Assembly: GCA_016713125.1 (NCBI GenBank)
Contig: JADJPT010000012.1
Span: forward strand, 73,891-137,890
Origin: Betaproteobacteria bacterium
GTDB taxonomy: Bacteria; Pseudomonadota; Gammaproteobacteria; Burkholderiales; SG8-39
Length of the DNA stretch: 64,000 nucleotides
Direction of reading: 5' to 3'
The notes beneath the pieces were generated by a model. That model did not search any database. It had not been told where the DNA came from and saw only the letters and a program-made list of their open reading frames with translations. Each line of letters opens with the position of its first letter. Position 1 is the first letter of the stretch. Position numbers and translations under genes: made by a program. Below, piece by piece: positions 46,171-55,202 of the stretch.

Positions 46171-47042
46171 CCGGCGGGCGCCGGGGCCGCCGATGGCGCC
46201 GCAGCCTTGGCCAGTTCCTTGCGGAAACGGTTCAGCTCCTGCAGCGTCTGTATGGGCCGATCGAACAGCTTGGACATGTTCAGCAGCAGCATGTCGATGA
46301 CCTTCTTCTCCCAGGCCGCGTCGAAGCGGATCTGGTCGTCCAGCCAGTGCTCCAGCCAGGCCGGATCGGGCAGCTTGGACTGCACCGTGTCGTTCGGGAA
46401 CATCGACTGGTTCACGTGCAGGTTGGTCGGGTGCAGCGGCTTGCCGGCACGCCCGGCCGAAGCCATCAGCAGGGCGATCTTGGCGAACGCGGCCTTGACC
46501 TCGACCCCGCCGCGCGAGATCGCGCGCTTCATGTACTGCAGATAGGCGCCGCCGTGGCGCGCTTCGTCGCGCGAGATCAGGTCGTAGATCTTCTTGATCA
46601 CCGGCTCGGTGTGCCACTCGGCCGCGCAGCGGTACCAGTGGTTCAGGCGGATCTCGCCGCAGAAATGCAGCATCAGTGTTTCCAGCGCAGGCGCCGGATC
46701 GAACTGGAAGCGCACCGCGTGCAGCTCCTTCTCGGTCGGCACCATCTCGGGGCGGAAGCGACGCAGATACTCCATCAGCACCAGCGAGTGCTTCTGCTCC
46801 TCGAAGAACCACACCGACATGAAGGCGGAGAAGTCGCTGTCGTCGCGGTTGTCGCGCAGGAACATCTCGGTGGCCGGCAGGGCCGCCCATTCCGTGATGG
46901 CGTTGAACTTGATGGTGAGCGCCTGCTCATCGGACAGCCTGGCGGGATCGAAGTCGTCCCAAGGCACGTCGTCGGCCATGCTCCAGCGCACGCGCTCCAG
47001 CGATTTGAACAATTCCGGATAAAGCATTTTTCGTCCTGGCAT
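46167..47042 (-). CDS. diiron ferritin-like protein, acyl-ACP desaturase-like
   Basis: A 291-residue protein whose four helices carry the classic diiron set: a first Glu in ATEMFLRDNRDD, EEQKHS (ExxH), a third Glu in CGEIRLNHWYR and DEARHGG (ExxH). Their order and spacing resemble acyl-ACP desaturases. It may therefore introduce double bonds into fatty acyl chains or act as another oxygen-using oxidase; the substrate is not clear. ATG 47042 has GGGAGGT upstream; an earlier in-frame ATG (47132) is unlikely. It lies 125 bases downstream of the B12-binding MerR gene on the same strand, next to a lipid-modifying light-type operon. Confidence 0.8.
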   Translation of the reverse strand: MPGRKMLYPELFKSLERVRWSMADDVPWDDFDPARLSDEQALTIKFNAITEWAALPATEMFLRDNRDDSDFSAFMSVWFFEEQKHSLVLMEYLRRFRPEMVPTEKELHAVRFQFDPAPALETLMLHFCGEIRLNHWYRCAAEWHTEPVIKKIYDLISRDEARHGGAYLQYMKRAISRGGVEVKAAFAKIALLMASAGRAGKPLHPTNLHVNQSMFPNDTVQSKLPDPAWLEHWLDDQIRFDAAWEKKVIDMLLLNMSKLFDRPIQTLQELNRFRKELAKAAAPSAAPAPAG

Positions 47043-47167
47043 GGTGACCTCCCGCGATTGATGCTCGGTGCGCGGAACGCAGGTTGCATCGCAGATGTTA
47101 CGACCATGCGGGGACACCGCAGGCCGTCCCAAGTCGATATCCTAACTCGGAGCAGGCACTAACATGA

Positions 47168-48100
47168 CTATGGCGTCAGAGTCGCCCGGGACCTGGCGTC
47201 ACGCCATTCCTCCAGCGCCGGACCGATGCCCTGCAGGCCCGACAGGCAAAACACGCCCCGCGGCAGGCGCCGCGCGCGTTCCGGTCCCATGCCGCCGCAC
47301 CACAGGCCGATCTGTGGCGGGAGCGCGGCACGCAGCAGACTGAGGCTCTCCAGCATCTGGTTGGCGGGGAAATTCCCGCTGAACGACAGGGCCAGCAGGT
47401 CGGCCTGCTTGGCCAGGGCCGCGGCCGCCAGATCGCCGATCGGCGTCTGCAACCCCAGCGAGACGCACTCCGCCCCCTCCAGGGAGAACACCGCCTCGGC
47501 CATCAGCAAGCCCAGGCCGTGCTGCTCGCCCGGCAGCGTGCTGAGCAGCACGCGCGGCGTGCCGGCCGGACCGGAGATCTGCGCAATCGCCCCGCGCAGC
47601 ACCGCCTGCACCTGCTCGGTGAACAGGTGTTCCTCGAACACGCGGATCTCGCCGCGCATCCAGGCTTCGCCGACCAGCTGCAGCAGGGGGCCGCAGGTCT
47701 GCGTGACGAAGCGATACAGGCCGTCGCGCACCACCGCCTGGCTCAACTCGCGACGCAGTTCCGAGGTCTGGTGGGTTTTGACCAGGTACATGGCCAGGTC
47801 GTGTTCGACCGGCAGCGGCGTGGCCTCGCCGATCGACTGATCCATCAACACGCCGAGTTCCTCGGTCGACATGGGCAGCAATCGCCCCGGCCGCAAGCCG
47901 CGGTCGAGCAGGCGGCGCACCAGGCGCAGCTTTAGCACCTGCTCATCCGGATAGACCCGTTCTCCGTATGTATTGCGCTGGGGGCAGGGAAAACCGTAAC
48001 GCCGCTCCCAGACGCGCAACACGTCCTTGGACAGCCCGGTTTCCTGCTCGACGGCGGAGATGCTGAGGGCTGCGGACGGTTCCAGGCTCACGACGCTCAT
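47168..48100 (-). CDS. MerR-family regulator with B12-binding domain (CarH/LitR type)
   Basis: About 310 residues. The N-terminal MerR helix-turn-helix reads LSISAVEQETGLSKDVLRVW and ERRYGFPCPQRNTYGERVYP. The middle has the CarH/LitR light-sensing signature W-x9-EH (WMRGEIRVFEEH). The C-terminal cobalamin domain has EQHGLG (E-x-H-x-x-G) and later LALSFSGNFPANQMLESLSL. Known relatives bind adenosylcobalamin in the dark, repress, and release DNA on illumination. An in-frame ATG at 48124 would place operator A inside the coding region, so ATG 48100 is preferred, though neither has a clear ribosome site. It is divergent from the glutathione peroxidase operon. Confidence 0.85.
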   Translation of the reverse strand: MSVVSLEPSAALSISAVEQETGLSKDVLRVWERRYGFPCPQRNTYGERVYPDEQVLKLRLVRRLLDRGLRPGRLLPMSTEELGVLMDQSIGEATPLPVEHDLAMYLVKTHQTSELRRELSQAVVRDGLYRFVTQTCGPLLQLVGEAWMRGEIRVFEEHLFTEQVQAVLRGAIAQISGPAGTPRVLLSTLPGEQHGLGLLMAEAVFSLEGAECVSLGLQTPIGDLAAAALAKQADLLALSFSGNFPANQMLESLSLLRAALPPQIGLWCGGMGPERARRLPRGVFCLSGLQGIGPALEEWRDARSRATLTP

Positions 48101-48114
48101 TTGTCCAGGACAAA
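48100..48114. promoter_or_regulatory. candidate CarH/LitR operator A
   Basis: TTTGTCCAGGACAAA, a perfect 15-bp palindrome at the start of the regulator gene and just upstream of the plus-strand -35 box. Confidence 0.6.
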
Positions 48115-48117
48115 ACG

Positions 48118-48146
48118 TTGACATAAGGGATGTTTATCCGCATTAT
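48118..48146 (+). promoter_or_regulatory. sigma70-type promoter of the light-type operon
   Basis: TTGACA (48118-48123), 17 bases, then CATTAT (48141-48146). A perfect -35 and a four-of-six -10. Flanked on both sides by the two palindromes, which would let a bound tetramer occlude it. The 307-base stretch 48125-48431 holds this promoter and a long leader; an open frame in phase with the peroxidase runs through it (from 48180) but has no recognisable homology. Confidence 0.65.
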
Positions 48147-48162
48147 CCTCAAAACACAGGTA

Positions 48163-48177
48163 TTTGACTAGGACAAA
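48163..48177. promoter_or_regulatory. candidate CarH/LitR operator B
   Basis: TTTGACTAGGACAAA, matching operator A in 13 of 15 bases with the right arm identical. Start-to-start distance from A is 63 bp, six helical turns. Confidence 0.55.
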
Positions 48178-48431
48178 ACATGCTGATCGAGATTCTGAGT
48201 GGCGCCTTGCTGGCCCTGGCCCAGCCTCCCGCCGCCGGCGGCGCCGTCGACAAGTCCGCCACGCCCCCGATGGACGCCGCGGCGCAAGCCTGCCGCGTCG
48301 AACCCGGCGACGCGCGCATCGAACTGCTGGTCGAGGCGCACGCGCGCGGCTGGGCGCGCCTGCCCCTCGCGCCCCAGCGCCCCGCGCCTGTGCGACTGCT
48401 GTCTTCGCTGCCGGGAAAAGGACACGGAGCA

Positions 48432-48995
48432 ATGCAGGTCCTGAGTACCCTGTTCGCGCCGCGCCTGTTCGCCCTGGCGCTGCTGTGCGCCGCGACCGGT
48501 ACGGCGTGGGGCGCCTGCGAGGGCATGCTCAACCGCACGCTGGCCGGCATCGACGACAAGCCGCGCTCGCTGTGCCAGTACACCGGGCGCGTGGTGCTGG
48601 TGGTGAACACCGCCAGCCAGTGCGGCTACACGCCCCAATATGAAGGTCTGGAGGCGCTGTACCGCAAGTACCGCGCGCGCGGACTGGTGGTGCTGGGTTT
48701 TCCGAGCAACGATTTCGGCGGCCAGGAGCCGGGCTCGAACCGGCAGATCGCCGAGTTCTGCATCAACGAATACGCCATCGAGTTCCCGATGTTCGCCAAG
48801 ACCAGCCTGCGCGGCGCGCAGGCCAACCCGCTGTACGCGGACCTGGTCAAGGCCACCGGCAAGCCGCCGCAGTGGAATTTCCACAAGTACCTGGTCGGCC
48901 GCGACGGTCGCAGCGTGCAGAGCTTCGACTCCCGCGTCGCGCCCGGCGATCCGCGCCTGATCGCGGCGCTGGAAAAGCTGCTCGCCGCACCCTAG
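48432..48995 (+). CDS. exported glutathione peroxidase
   Basis: A 187-residue thiol peroxidase with a signal peptide (FALALLCAATGTAWG before ACEGM). The active site reads NTASQCGYTPQYEGL with Cys rather than selenocysteine. The Gln is in GFPSNDFGGQEPGSNRQI and the Trp-Asn pair in PPQWNFHKYLVGRDG, completing the catalytic set. It reduces hydroperoxides, probably lipid peroxides, in the periplasm. GGAG lies close before ATG 48432. It is the first clear gene after the regulated promoter. Peroxidases are common in light-stress gene sets. Confidence 0.88.
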   Translation: MQVLSTLFAPRLFALALLCAATGTAWGACEGMLNRTLAGIDDKPRSLCQYTGRVVLVVNTASQCGYTPQYEGLEALYRKYRARGLVVLGFPSNDFGGQEPGSNRQIAEFCINEYAIEFPMFAKTSLRGAQANPLYADLVKATGKPPQWNFHKYLVGRDGRSVQSFDSRVAPGDPRLIAALEKLLAAP

Positions 48996-49096
48996 CCGCA
49001 CCCCGGCCGTCCGCAGGACGGCAGCGCGCGGGTTGCGCGCTTCGCCTCACCCCCTCACCGCCTCAAATGCAGTCCATATCGAAGAAGGAATCCGAC

Positions 49097-49903
49097 GTGA
49101 ACGCACCCGAAAAGATTTTCATTGCCGATGTGCAGGCTTTCGCCGACGCCCGCAACATCGCCATCGACGACGTGGGCATACGCGGCCTGCGCTACCCGCT
49201 GACGGTGGCCGGCCGCGACGGCGCGGCGCAAGCCACCGTGGCCGAGGTCGAGCTGACCGTCGGCCTGGCGCCAGAGGTCAAGGGCACGCACATGTCGCGC
49301 TTCGTCGAGCTCATGGAAGGCTGGCAGGTGCCACTGTCGGCCGCCGCACTGGGTCATCTGGCGCGGGCCATGCTCGAGCGCCTGGGCGCGGAGCGCGGCG
49401 CCATTTCGCTGAGCTTTCCGTACTTCATCCGCAAGACGGCGCCGGTGTCCGGCGTGCAGAGCCTGCTCGACTACCAGGCCGCCGCGCGCGCCATCGCGGC
49501 GGCCGACGGATCGGTGGAGACCCGGCTCACGCTCACCGCGCCGGTCACCAGCCTGTGCCCCTGCTCCAAGGAAATCTCGGCGTACGGCGCGCACAACCAG
49601 CGTTCGCACGTGACCATCGAGGCGGTGGTCGACGCGCGCACTCACGACCTGGTCTACGAGGAACTGGCGGCGATCGCCGAACAGGGCGCCTCGTGCGAGA
49701 TCTACGGGCTGCTCAAGCGCCCGGACGAGAAGTACGTGACCGAGCGCGCCTATGACAATCCGAAGTTCGTCGAGGACCTGGTGCGCGACATCGCGCTGGC
49801 GCTCGACGCGCATCCGGCCATCCGCGCCTACGTCGTCGAAGCGGAGAACTTCGAGTCCATCCACAACCATTCGGCCTACGCGCGCATCGCGCGCAGCAAG
49901 TAG
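49097..49903 (+). CDS. folE2: GTP cyclohydrolase FolE2
   Basis: A 268-residue type IB enzyme converting GTP to dihydroneopterin triphosphate, first step of folate and pterin synthesis, with relaxed metal need compared with FolE. The catalytic Cys lies in TSLCPCSKEISAYGAHNQRS and the Glu in ASCEIYGLLKRPDEKYVTER. GTG 49097 is chosen because AAGGAA lies 8 bases before it; ATG 49067 in frame is an alternative. In LitR-type clusters a folE gene commonly supplies pterin for the photolyase antenna, but the photolyase gene itself is not in this window. Confidence 0.92.
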   Translation: MNAPEKIFIADVQAFADARNIAIDDVGIRGLRYPLTVAGRDGAAQATVAEVELTVGLAPEVKGTHMSRFVELMEGWQVPLSAAALGHLARAMLERLGAERGAISLSFPYFIRKTAPVSGVQSLLDYQAAARAIAAADGSVETRLTLTAPVTSLCPCSKEISAYGAHNQRSHVTIEAVVDARTHDLVYEELAAIAEQGASCEIYGLLKRPDEKYVTERAYDNPKFVEDLVRDIALALDAHPAIRAYVVEAENFESIHNHSAYARIARSK

Positions 49904-49925
49904 CGGCCGCCCGCGGAGCACGCCC

Positions 49926-51271
49926 ATGCGCATCGCCGTCGTCGGTTCCGGGATCGCCGGCCTGTCCGCCGCCTGGCTGCTCGCCCGCGAGCACCAGGTC
50001 ACGCTGTTCGAGGCGGCCGACCGGCTCGGCGGCCACACGCATACGGTGGACGTCACGCTCGAGGGCCGCACGCACGGCGTGGACACCGGCTTCCTGGTGT
50101 TCAACCAGGCCACCTACCCCAACCTGGTGCCCATGCTGCGCATGCTGGAAGTGCCGGTCGCCGCCAGCGAGATGAGCTTCAGCCTGTCGCTCGAGGAACC
50201 GCGCATCGAATGGTCGGGCAGCAGCCTGGCGACGCTGTTCGCGCAGCGCTCCAACCTGCTGCGCCCGGCGTTCCTGCGCATGCTGCGCGACATCCTGCGC
50301 TTCAACCGCGAGGCCACGGCCTGCGCCGATCGCGAGGACGCCGGCCTGCCCGGGGCCTCGCGCACGCTGCGCGATTTCCTGCAGCAGGGTCGGTACGGCG
50401 CGGCGTTCCGCGACTGGTACCTGGCGCCCATGGCCGCGGCGATCTGGTCCTGCCCGACCGAAACCATGCTCGAGTTTCCGTTCGCCGGCTTCGCGCGCTT
50501 CTTCCGCAATCACGGTCTGCTCAAGCTGGCCAACCGCCCGCCCTGGTACACGGTGGCCGGCGGCGCCCGCCAGTACGTCGACAAGCTCGCCGCGGCGCTG
50601 CCCGACGTGCGCCTGTCGACGCCGGTGCGCGCCATCGAGCGCGACAGCCGGGGCGTGCGCGTGGTGAGCGAATCCCTGCGCGGCGTGCGCGCCGTCGCGG
50701 CGCAGCGCAGCGCGAGCGGCGAAATGTTCGACGCGCTGGTGCTCGCCTGCCACAGCGACCAGGCGCTGAGCATCCTCGGCGCCGGCGCCAGCGCGACGGA
50801 GCGTGAGGTGCTGGGCGCCATCCCCTACCAGCGCAACCGCGCCGTGCTGCACACCGACGCCACGCTGCTGCCGGCGCGACGCGCGGTCTGGTCGGCGTGG
50901 AACTACTCGGCCGGACGCGATGCGCCCGACGGCCGCCCGGTCAGCGTGCACTACCTGATCAACAGGCTGCAGCCGCTGCCCTGACGCAGCCGGTGATCGT
51001 CTCGCTGAATCCGCATCGCGAGCCGGACGCATCGAGCGTGATTGGCGAGTACGACTACGATCACCCGGTGTTCGGCGCCGGCGCCGCCGAGGCGCAGGCG
51101 CGCCTGCCCGCGCTGCAGGGCCTGCGGCGCACCTGGTATTGCGGCGCGTGGACGCGCTACGGCTTTCACGAGGACGGCCTGGCTTCGGCGGTCGACGTCG
51201 CGCAGCGTTTCGGCATCTCCGCGCCCTGGGTCGCGGCCGGTGCCGGCACGAGCCTGAAGAAGGCGGCCTGA
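49926..51271 (+). CDS. FAD-dependent amine oxidase-like oxidoreductase, one frameshift
   Basis: About 448 residues. The FAD Rossmann motif reads MRIAVVGSGIAGLSAAWLLA followed by FEAADRLGGHTHTVDV. The first frame stops at 50984 after INRLQPLP; the second continues LTQPVIVSLNPHREPDASSV and ends with the C-terminal FAD contact WYCGAWTRYGFHEDGLASAV. One base is missing near 50980 (CTGCCCTGACG). This family always neighbours DUF1365 and cyclopropane synthase-like genes. The trio is linked in other bacteria with unusual fatty acids, but the exact reaction is not established. The gene follows folE2 by 22 bases. Confidence 0.85.
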
Positions 51272-51273
51272 TC

Positions 51274-52093
51274 GTGCACGAGGCCGGCACCGCGGCGCGC
51301 ATCGGCACCGAGGCCGACGCCGAACTGCTGACCGGCACGGTCATGCACCGGCGCCTGCGCCCGGTGGAGAACCGTTTTTCCTACGGTGTGTTCTTCCTGC
51401 GCCTGCGGCTGTCGGCGCTGGAACGCACCGGCAACGCGCTGTTCTCGCTCAACCGCTTCAACCTGGCGAGCTTCCACTACCGCGACCACGGTGCGCGCGA
51501 CGGCACCCACCCGCTCACCTGGATACGCGCGCTGCTCGCCCGCGAGGGTCTGGCCTGCGCCGACGGCGAGGGCTGGCTGCAGTGCTTTCCGCGCGTGCTG
51601 GGCTACGTGTTCAACCCGGTGAGCTTGGTATTGCCACGACCGCGGCGGCGCCCTGCGTGCCATCCTGGCCGAGGTCAACAACACCTTCGGCGAGACCCAC
51701 GCCTACCTGCTGGCGCAGCCGGACGGCGCGCCGATCGCCGACGGCGACGAGATGCAGGCGCGCAAGGTGTTCCACGTTTCGCCCTTCTTCCCGGTCGCCG
51801 GCGGCTATCGCTTCCGCTTCGGCATGCGCGAGGGCCTGCGCATGGCGCGCATCGACTACTACTCGGACCCCGGCGCTGAGGCGGGCGAGGCGGCGCAGCC
51901 GCTGCTGCTGACCGCCGTGTCCGGGCGCGCGCAGCCGCTGCGCGCGCCCGCGCTGCTGCGCGCCTGCCTCACGCACCCGATGATGACCGTGGGCGTGGTG
52001 GCGCGCATCCACTGGCAGGCGCTGCGGCTGTGGCTGCGGCGCGTGCCGTTCTTTTCCAAACCCCGACCCCCTCTGGAACGAGTCACACGATGA
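51274..52093 (+). CDS. DUF1365 protein, one frameshift
   Basis: About 273 residues from a GTG at 51274, two bases after the previous stop. The first frame gives TGTVMHRRLRPVENRFSYGV and LGYVFNPVSL. The conserved WYCHDRGGALRAILAEVNNT and FGETHAYLL appear in another frame, and MQARKVFHVSPFFPVAGGYR continues to the end. Two bases are missing near 51624-51626, where the family has NPVSFWYCHD. DUF1365 proteins are of unknown function but nearly always sit between the FAD oxidoreductase and the cyclopropane synthase-like methyltransferase, as here. The stop overlaps the next start (ATGA). Confidence 0.83.
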
Positions 52094-53313
52094 GCTCCAC
52101 ACCCAGCGCACTGAACGCACGCCGCACCACCCCCGCGCGCCGCACCGGCATGCCGCTCGCGGCACGCACCGCGCTCGGCTTTCTCGAGCGCCTGGACACC
52201 GGCCGCCTGCATGTCGGGCTGCCGGACGGCTCGCAGGCCAGCTTCGGGCCCGGCGGCCTGGAGGCCGACATCGAGTTCCACGACTGGGCCGCCTTCGGCC
52301 GCATCCTGCGCGACGGCGACATCGGATTCGCCGAGGGCTTCCTCGACCGGCAATGGGACACTCCGCACCTGCCCCTGCTGCTGACGCTGCTGGCGGCCAA
52401 CCGCGCCGCGCTGGACAAGCCGCTGTACGGCAGCTTCGCCGGCCGCCTGGTGCACCGCATCGCCCACCTGCTGCGCGCCAACACGCGTAGCGGCAGCAAG
52501 CGCAACATCGCCGCGCACTACGACCTGGGCAACGATTTCTACGCCTTGTGGCTGGACCCGGGCATGAGCTACTCGAGCGCCCTGTTCGGCGCCGACACCG
52601 GCCTGTCGCTGGAGCGCGCAGGAGGCCAAGTACCGGCGCATCCTGACCAGCTCGCCCCGGCCCCGGGCAGCCGCATCCTCGAGATCGGCTGCGGCTGGGG
52701 CGGCTTCGCCGAGATGGCGGCCGCCGACCGCTGCGCGGTCACCGGCCTGACGCTGTCGCGCGCACAGCTCGAGTACGCGCGCGCGCGCCTGGCCGCGGCC
52801 GGGCATGCCGGGCGCTGCGCCATCGAGTTCCGCGACTACCGCGACATCCGCGAGCGCTACGACGCCGTGGTGTCGATCGAAATGGTCGAGGCGGTCGGCG
52901 AGCGCTGGTGGCCGACCTACTTCGCGCGCATCGCCGACGCGCTGCCGCGCGGCGGCAAGGCCGTGGTGCAGTCGATCACCATCGCCGACGAGCTGTTCGA
53001 GCGCTATCGGCGCGGCAGCGATTTCATCCAGCAGTACGTGTTCCCCGGCGGCATGCTGCCCTCGCGCGCGCGCTTCCGCGCGCTGGCCGCGGCGGCCGGA
53101 CTGCGCACCACGCAGGAGTTCTGCTTCGGCGCCGATTACGCGCGCACGCTCTCGCTGTGGCGCGAGCGCTTCCTGGCGCAGGCCGGCGCGGTGCGCGCGC
53201 TGGGCTTCGACGAGCGCTTCCTGCGCCTGTGGGAGTTCTACCTCGCGTACTGCGAGGCCGGATTCGCGGCGGGGTCCACCGACGTGGTGCACTTCAGTTT
53301 CGAGCGCACATGA
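52090..53313 (+). CDS. cyclopropane-fatty-acyl-phospholipid synthase-like methyltransferase
   Basis: A 407-residue SAM methyltransferase acting on membrane fatty acyl chains. It has an N-terminal lipid-binding part, then AAHYDLGNDFYALWLDPGMS, the SAM loop ILEIGCGWGGFAEMAA, VVSIEMVEAVGERWWPTYF and FIQQYVFPGGMLPS. About ten residues before the SAM loop (AGGQVPAHP) do not fit the family; another frame there reads QEAKYRRIL. Two compensating indels explain this: a CG lost near 52614-52619 and one base near 52644. Overlapping start/stop codons on both sides show tight coupling. The product may be a cyclopropane or other branched or furan-type fatty acid. Confidence 0.88.
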   Translation: MSSTPSALNARRTTPARRTGMPLAARTALGFLERLDTGRLHVGLPDGSQASFGPGGLEADIEFHDWAAFGRILRDGDIGFAEGFLDRQWDTPHLPLLLTLLAANRAALDKPLYGSFAGRLVHRIAHLLRANTRSGSKRNIAAHYDLGNDFYALWLDPGMSYSSALFGADTGLSLERAGGQVPAHPDQLAPAPGSRILEIGCGWGGFAEMAAADRCAVTGLTLSRAQLEYARARLAAAGHAGRCAIEFRDYRDIRERYDAVVSIEMVEAVGERWWPTYFARIADALPRGGKAVVQSITIADELFERYRRGSDFIQQYVFPGGMLPSRARFRALAAAAGLRTTQEFCFGADYARTLSLWRERFLAQAGAVRALGFDERFLRLWEFYLAYCEAGFAAGSTDVVHFSFERT

Positions 53314-53888
53314 GGCGCCTGGGCGCCGTCCTGGCCCTGCTCGCCTGCACGGCGTTCGGCGCGGCGCGCGCCGAAGCGCCGCCGGCCGTGGTGCTGCAGC
53401 ACGCGCCGGGAGTGGAGATGCGCGGCAGCGGCACCTTGCGCTGGCTGGGCCTGCGCATCTACGACGCGGTGCTGTGGGCCGCACCGGCCAGGCCCGCGGG
53501 CACGAACGGCACCACCGGAACCACCGGCACAACCGTTGCCGACTTCGACTACACGCGACCGTTCGCCCTGCAACTGCGCTACGCGCGCAGCCTCAAGGGC
53601 GCGGCCATCGCCGATCGCTCGGTGGAGGAGATCACCAGACTCGGCCTGGGCAGTCCGGCGCAACGCGCGCAATGGGGCGCCGCCATGCGCCGCCTGTTTC
53701 CGGACGTGGTCGACGGCACCACGCTGGCCGGCGTGCACCTGCCGGGTCGCGGCGCGCGCTTCTACCTGAACGGCCAGCCGCTGGGCGAGATCGCCGACCC
53801 GGCCTTCTCGCAGGCCTTCTTCGCCATCTGGCTGGACGCGAAGACCAGCGCACCCGAGCTGCGCTCCGCGCTGCTCGGCGCGTCCTGA
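53310..53888 (+). CDS. exported chalcone isomerase-like protein
   Basis: A 192-residue secreted protein. Signal peptide MRRLGAVLALLACTAFGAAR then A before EAPPAVV. The chalcone-isomerase-like fold is shown by LRWLGLRIYDAVLWA, FALQLRYARSLKGAAIADRS, LFPDVVDGTTLAGVHLPGRG and FAIWLDAKTSAPELRSALLG. Plant catalytic residues are not kept in such bacterial members, whose role is unknown. A short Gly/Thr repeat (GTNGTTGTTGTT, DNA 53502-53534) lies in a surface loop. The start overlaps the preceding stop (ATGA). Confidence 0.8.
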   Translation: MRRLGAVLALLACTAFGAARAEAPPAVVLQHAPGVEMRGSGTLRWLGLRIYDAVLWAAPARPAGTNGTTGTTGTTVADFDYTRPFALQLRYARSLKGAAIADRSVEEITRLGLGSPAQRAQWGAAMRRLFPDVVDGTTLAGVHLPGRGARFYLNGQPLGEIADPAFSQAFFAIWLDAKTSAPELRSALLGAS

Positions 53889-53909
53889 GCCGCACGGCGC
53901 GGACCCGGC

Positions 53910-55202
53910 ATGGCTGAAACCGTATCCGTGCCGGACAGCCCCAGGTCGGAACCGCTGCGCGCCCGCGCGCTGGCCGCTTACGGCCTGCTGGCCCTGCCGC
54001 TGGCCACAGCGGCCCTGCCCATCTACGTGCACCTGCCCAACCTGTACGGCGGCGTGCTGGGCATGAACCTGGCGCTGCTCGGCGCCGTGCTGCTGGCCGC
54101 GCGACTGGCCGACGCCTGCATCGACCCGCTGCTGGGCGCGCTGAACGACCGCATGCAGAAGCCGCGCCTGCTGATCGCGCTGGGCATGCTGCTGATGACC
54201 GCCGGCGTGGCCATGGCCTTCAACCCGCCGCAGCAGCGCGAACTGCTCGGCGTCTGGCTGGCCGCCGCACTGGTGCCGATCTACCTGGGCTACAGCATGG
54301 CTTCGATCAGCTACATGGCCTGGGGCGCGCTGCTCGGCGACACTCCGCACCAGCGCACGCGCGTCACCGCCTTCCGCGAAGGCCTGGGCCTGGCCGGCGT
54401 GGTGCTGGCCAGCGTGCTGCCCGGCCTGCTCGGCGCGGAAATCGACCAGGGCCTGGCGCGCTTCAGCCTGCTGCTGGCCGCGCTGGCCGTGGTCTGCTCC
54501 GCGGTGACCCTGCTCGGTGCGCCGCGCCCGCCGGCCGGCGCGCGCCAGCCCTTTGCGCTGCGCGCGCTGTTCGAGCCGTTCGCCAATCCGCGCTTCACGC
54601 CGCTGTTCGCGGTGTTCATCCTGAACGGCATCGCCAGCGCGCTGCCCGCCACGCTGGTGCTGTTCTTCGTCAACGACGTGCTGCAGCTGCCGCGCGACGG
54701 CGGCGTGTTCCTCGCCGTGTACTTCCTCGCCGGCGCCGCCAGCCTGCCGCTGTGGGTGGCCTGCGCGCGGCGTTTCGGCAAGCCGCGCGCCTGGCTGGCC
54801 GCCATGCTCGGCGCGGTGCTCGCCTTCGCCGGTGCGCTGTTCCTCGGCCCCGGCGACCTGGCCGGCTTCATGGCCGTGTGCGTGCTCTCGGGCCTGGCGC
54901 TGGGTGCCGACCTGGCCCTGCCGCCGGCCATGCTCGCCGACGCCATCCACGAGGCCGACGACGCGCCGCGCGCCGGCGCCTACTTCGGCCTGTGGAACTT
55001 CGCCACCAAGCTCAACCTCGCACTGGCCGCGGGCCTCGCCTTGCCACTGCTGCAATGGTTCGACTACGTGCCGGGCGACGCGGGCAGCGTGCAGCCGCTG
55101 CAGTTCGCCTATTGCCTGTTGCCCTGTCTGTTCAAGCTCGCCGCCGCCGCCCTGCTGTGGGGCCGGCTGCAACCCCGCAACCGCCGAGGAACCTCGCCAT
55201 GA
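53910..55202 (+). CDS. MFS transporter, GPH (sugar-cation symporter) type
   Basis: A 430-residue membrane protein with about 12 membrane segments. It has the GPH/MFS_2 features: LAARLADACIDPLLGALNDR (the loop with the charged signature), then YMAWGALLGDTPHQRTRVTA and FREGLGLAGVVLASVLPG. The substrate is unknown. It follows the chalcone isomerase-like gene by 21 bases and its stop overlaps the DUF3833 start. A transporter of this type recurs in LitR-linked clusters and might move a lipid or pigment precursor. Confidence 0.87.
   Translation: MAETVSVPDSPRSEPLRARALAAYGLLALPLATAALPIYVHLPNLYGGVLGMNLALLGAVLLAARLADACIDPLLGALNDRMQKPRLLIALGMLLMTAGVAMAFNPPQQRELLGVWLAAALVPIYLGYSMASISYMAWGALLGDTPHQRTRVTAFREGLGLAGVVLASVLPGLLGAEIDQGLARFSLLLAALAVVCSAVTLLGAPRPPAGARQPFALRALFEPFANPRFTPLFAVFILNGIASALPATLVLFFVNDVLQLPRDGGVFLAVYFLAGAASLPLWVACARRFGKPRAWLAAMLGAVLAFAGALFLGPGDLAGFMAVCVLSGLALGADLALPPAMLADAIHEADDAPRAGAYFGLWNFATKLNLALAAGLALPLLQWFDYVPGDAGSVQPLQFAYCLLPCLFKLAAAALLWGRLQPRNRRGTSP

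Noticed and set aside
44277..47162. Long plus-strand frame running from the hydrolase through the mutase into the diiron gene
   Set aside because: It is the mutase frame before its extra G, followed by nonsense opposite the diiron gene.
53502..53534. Gly/Thr repeat as a mobile or phase-variable element
   Set aside because: Short, imperfect 9-base units that keep the frame; most likely a flexible loop.
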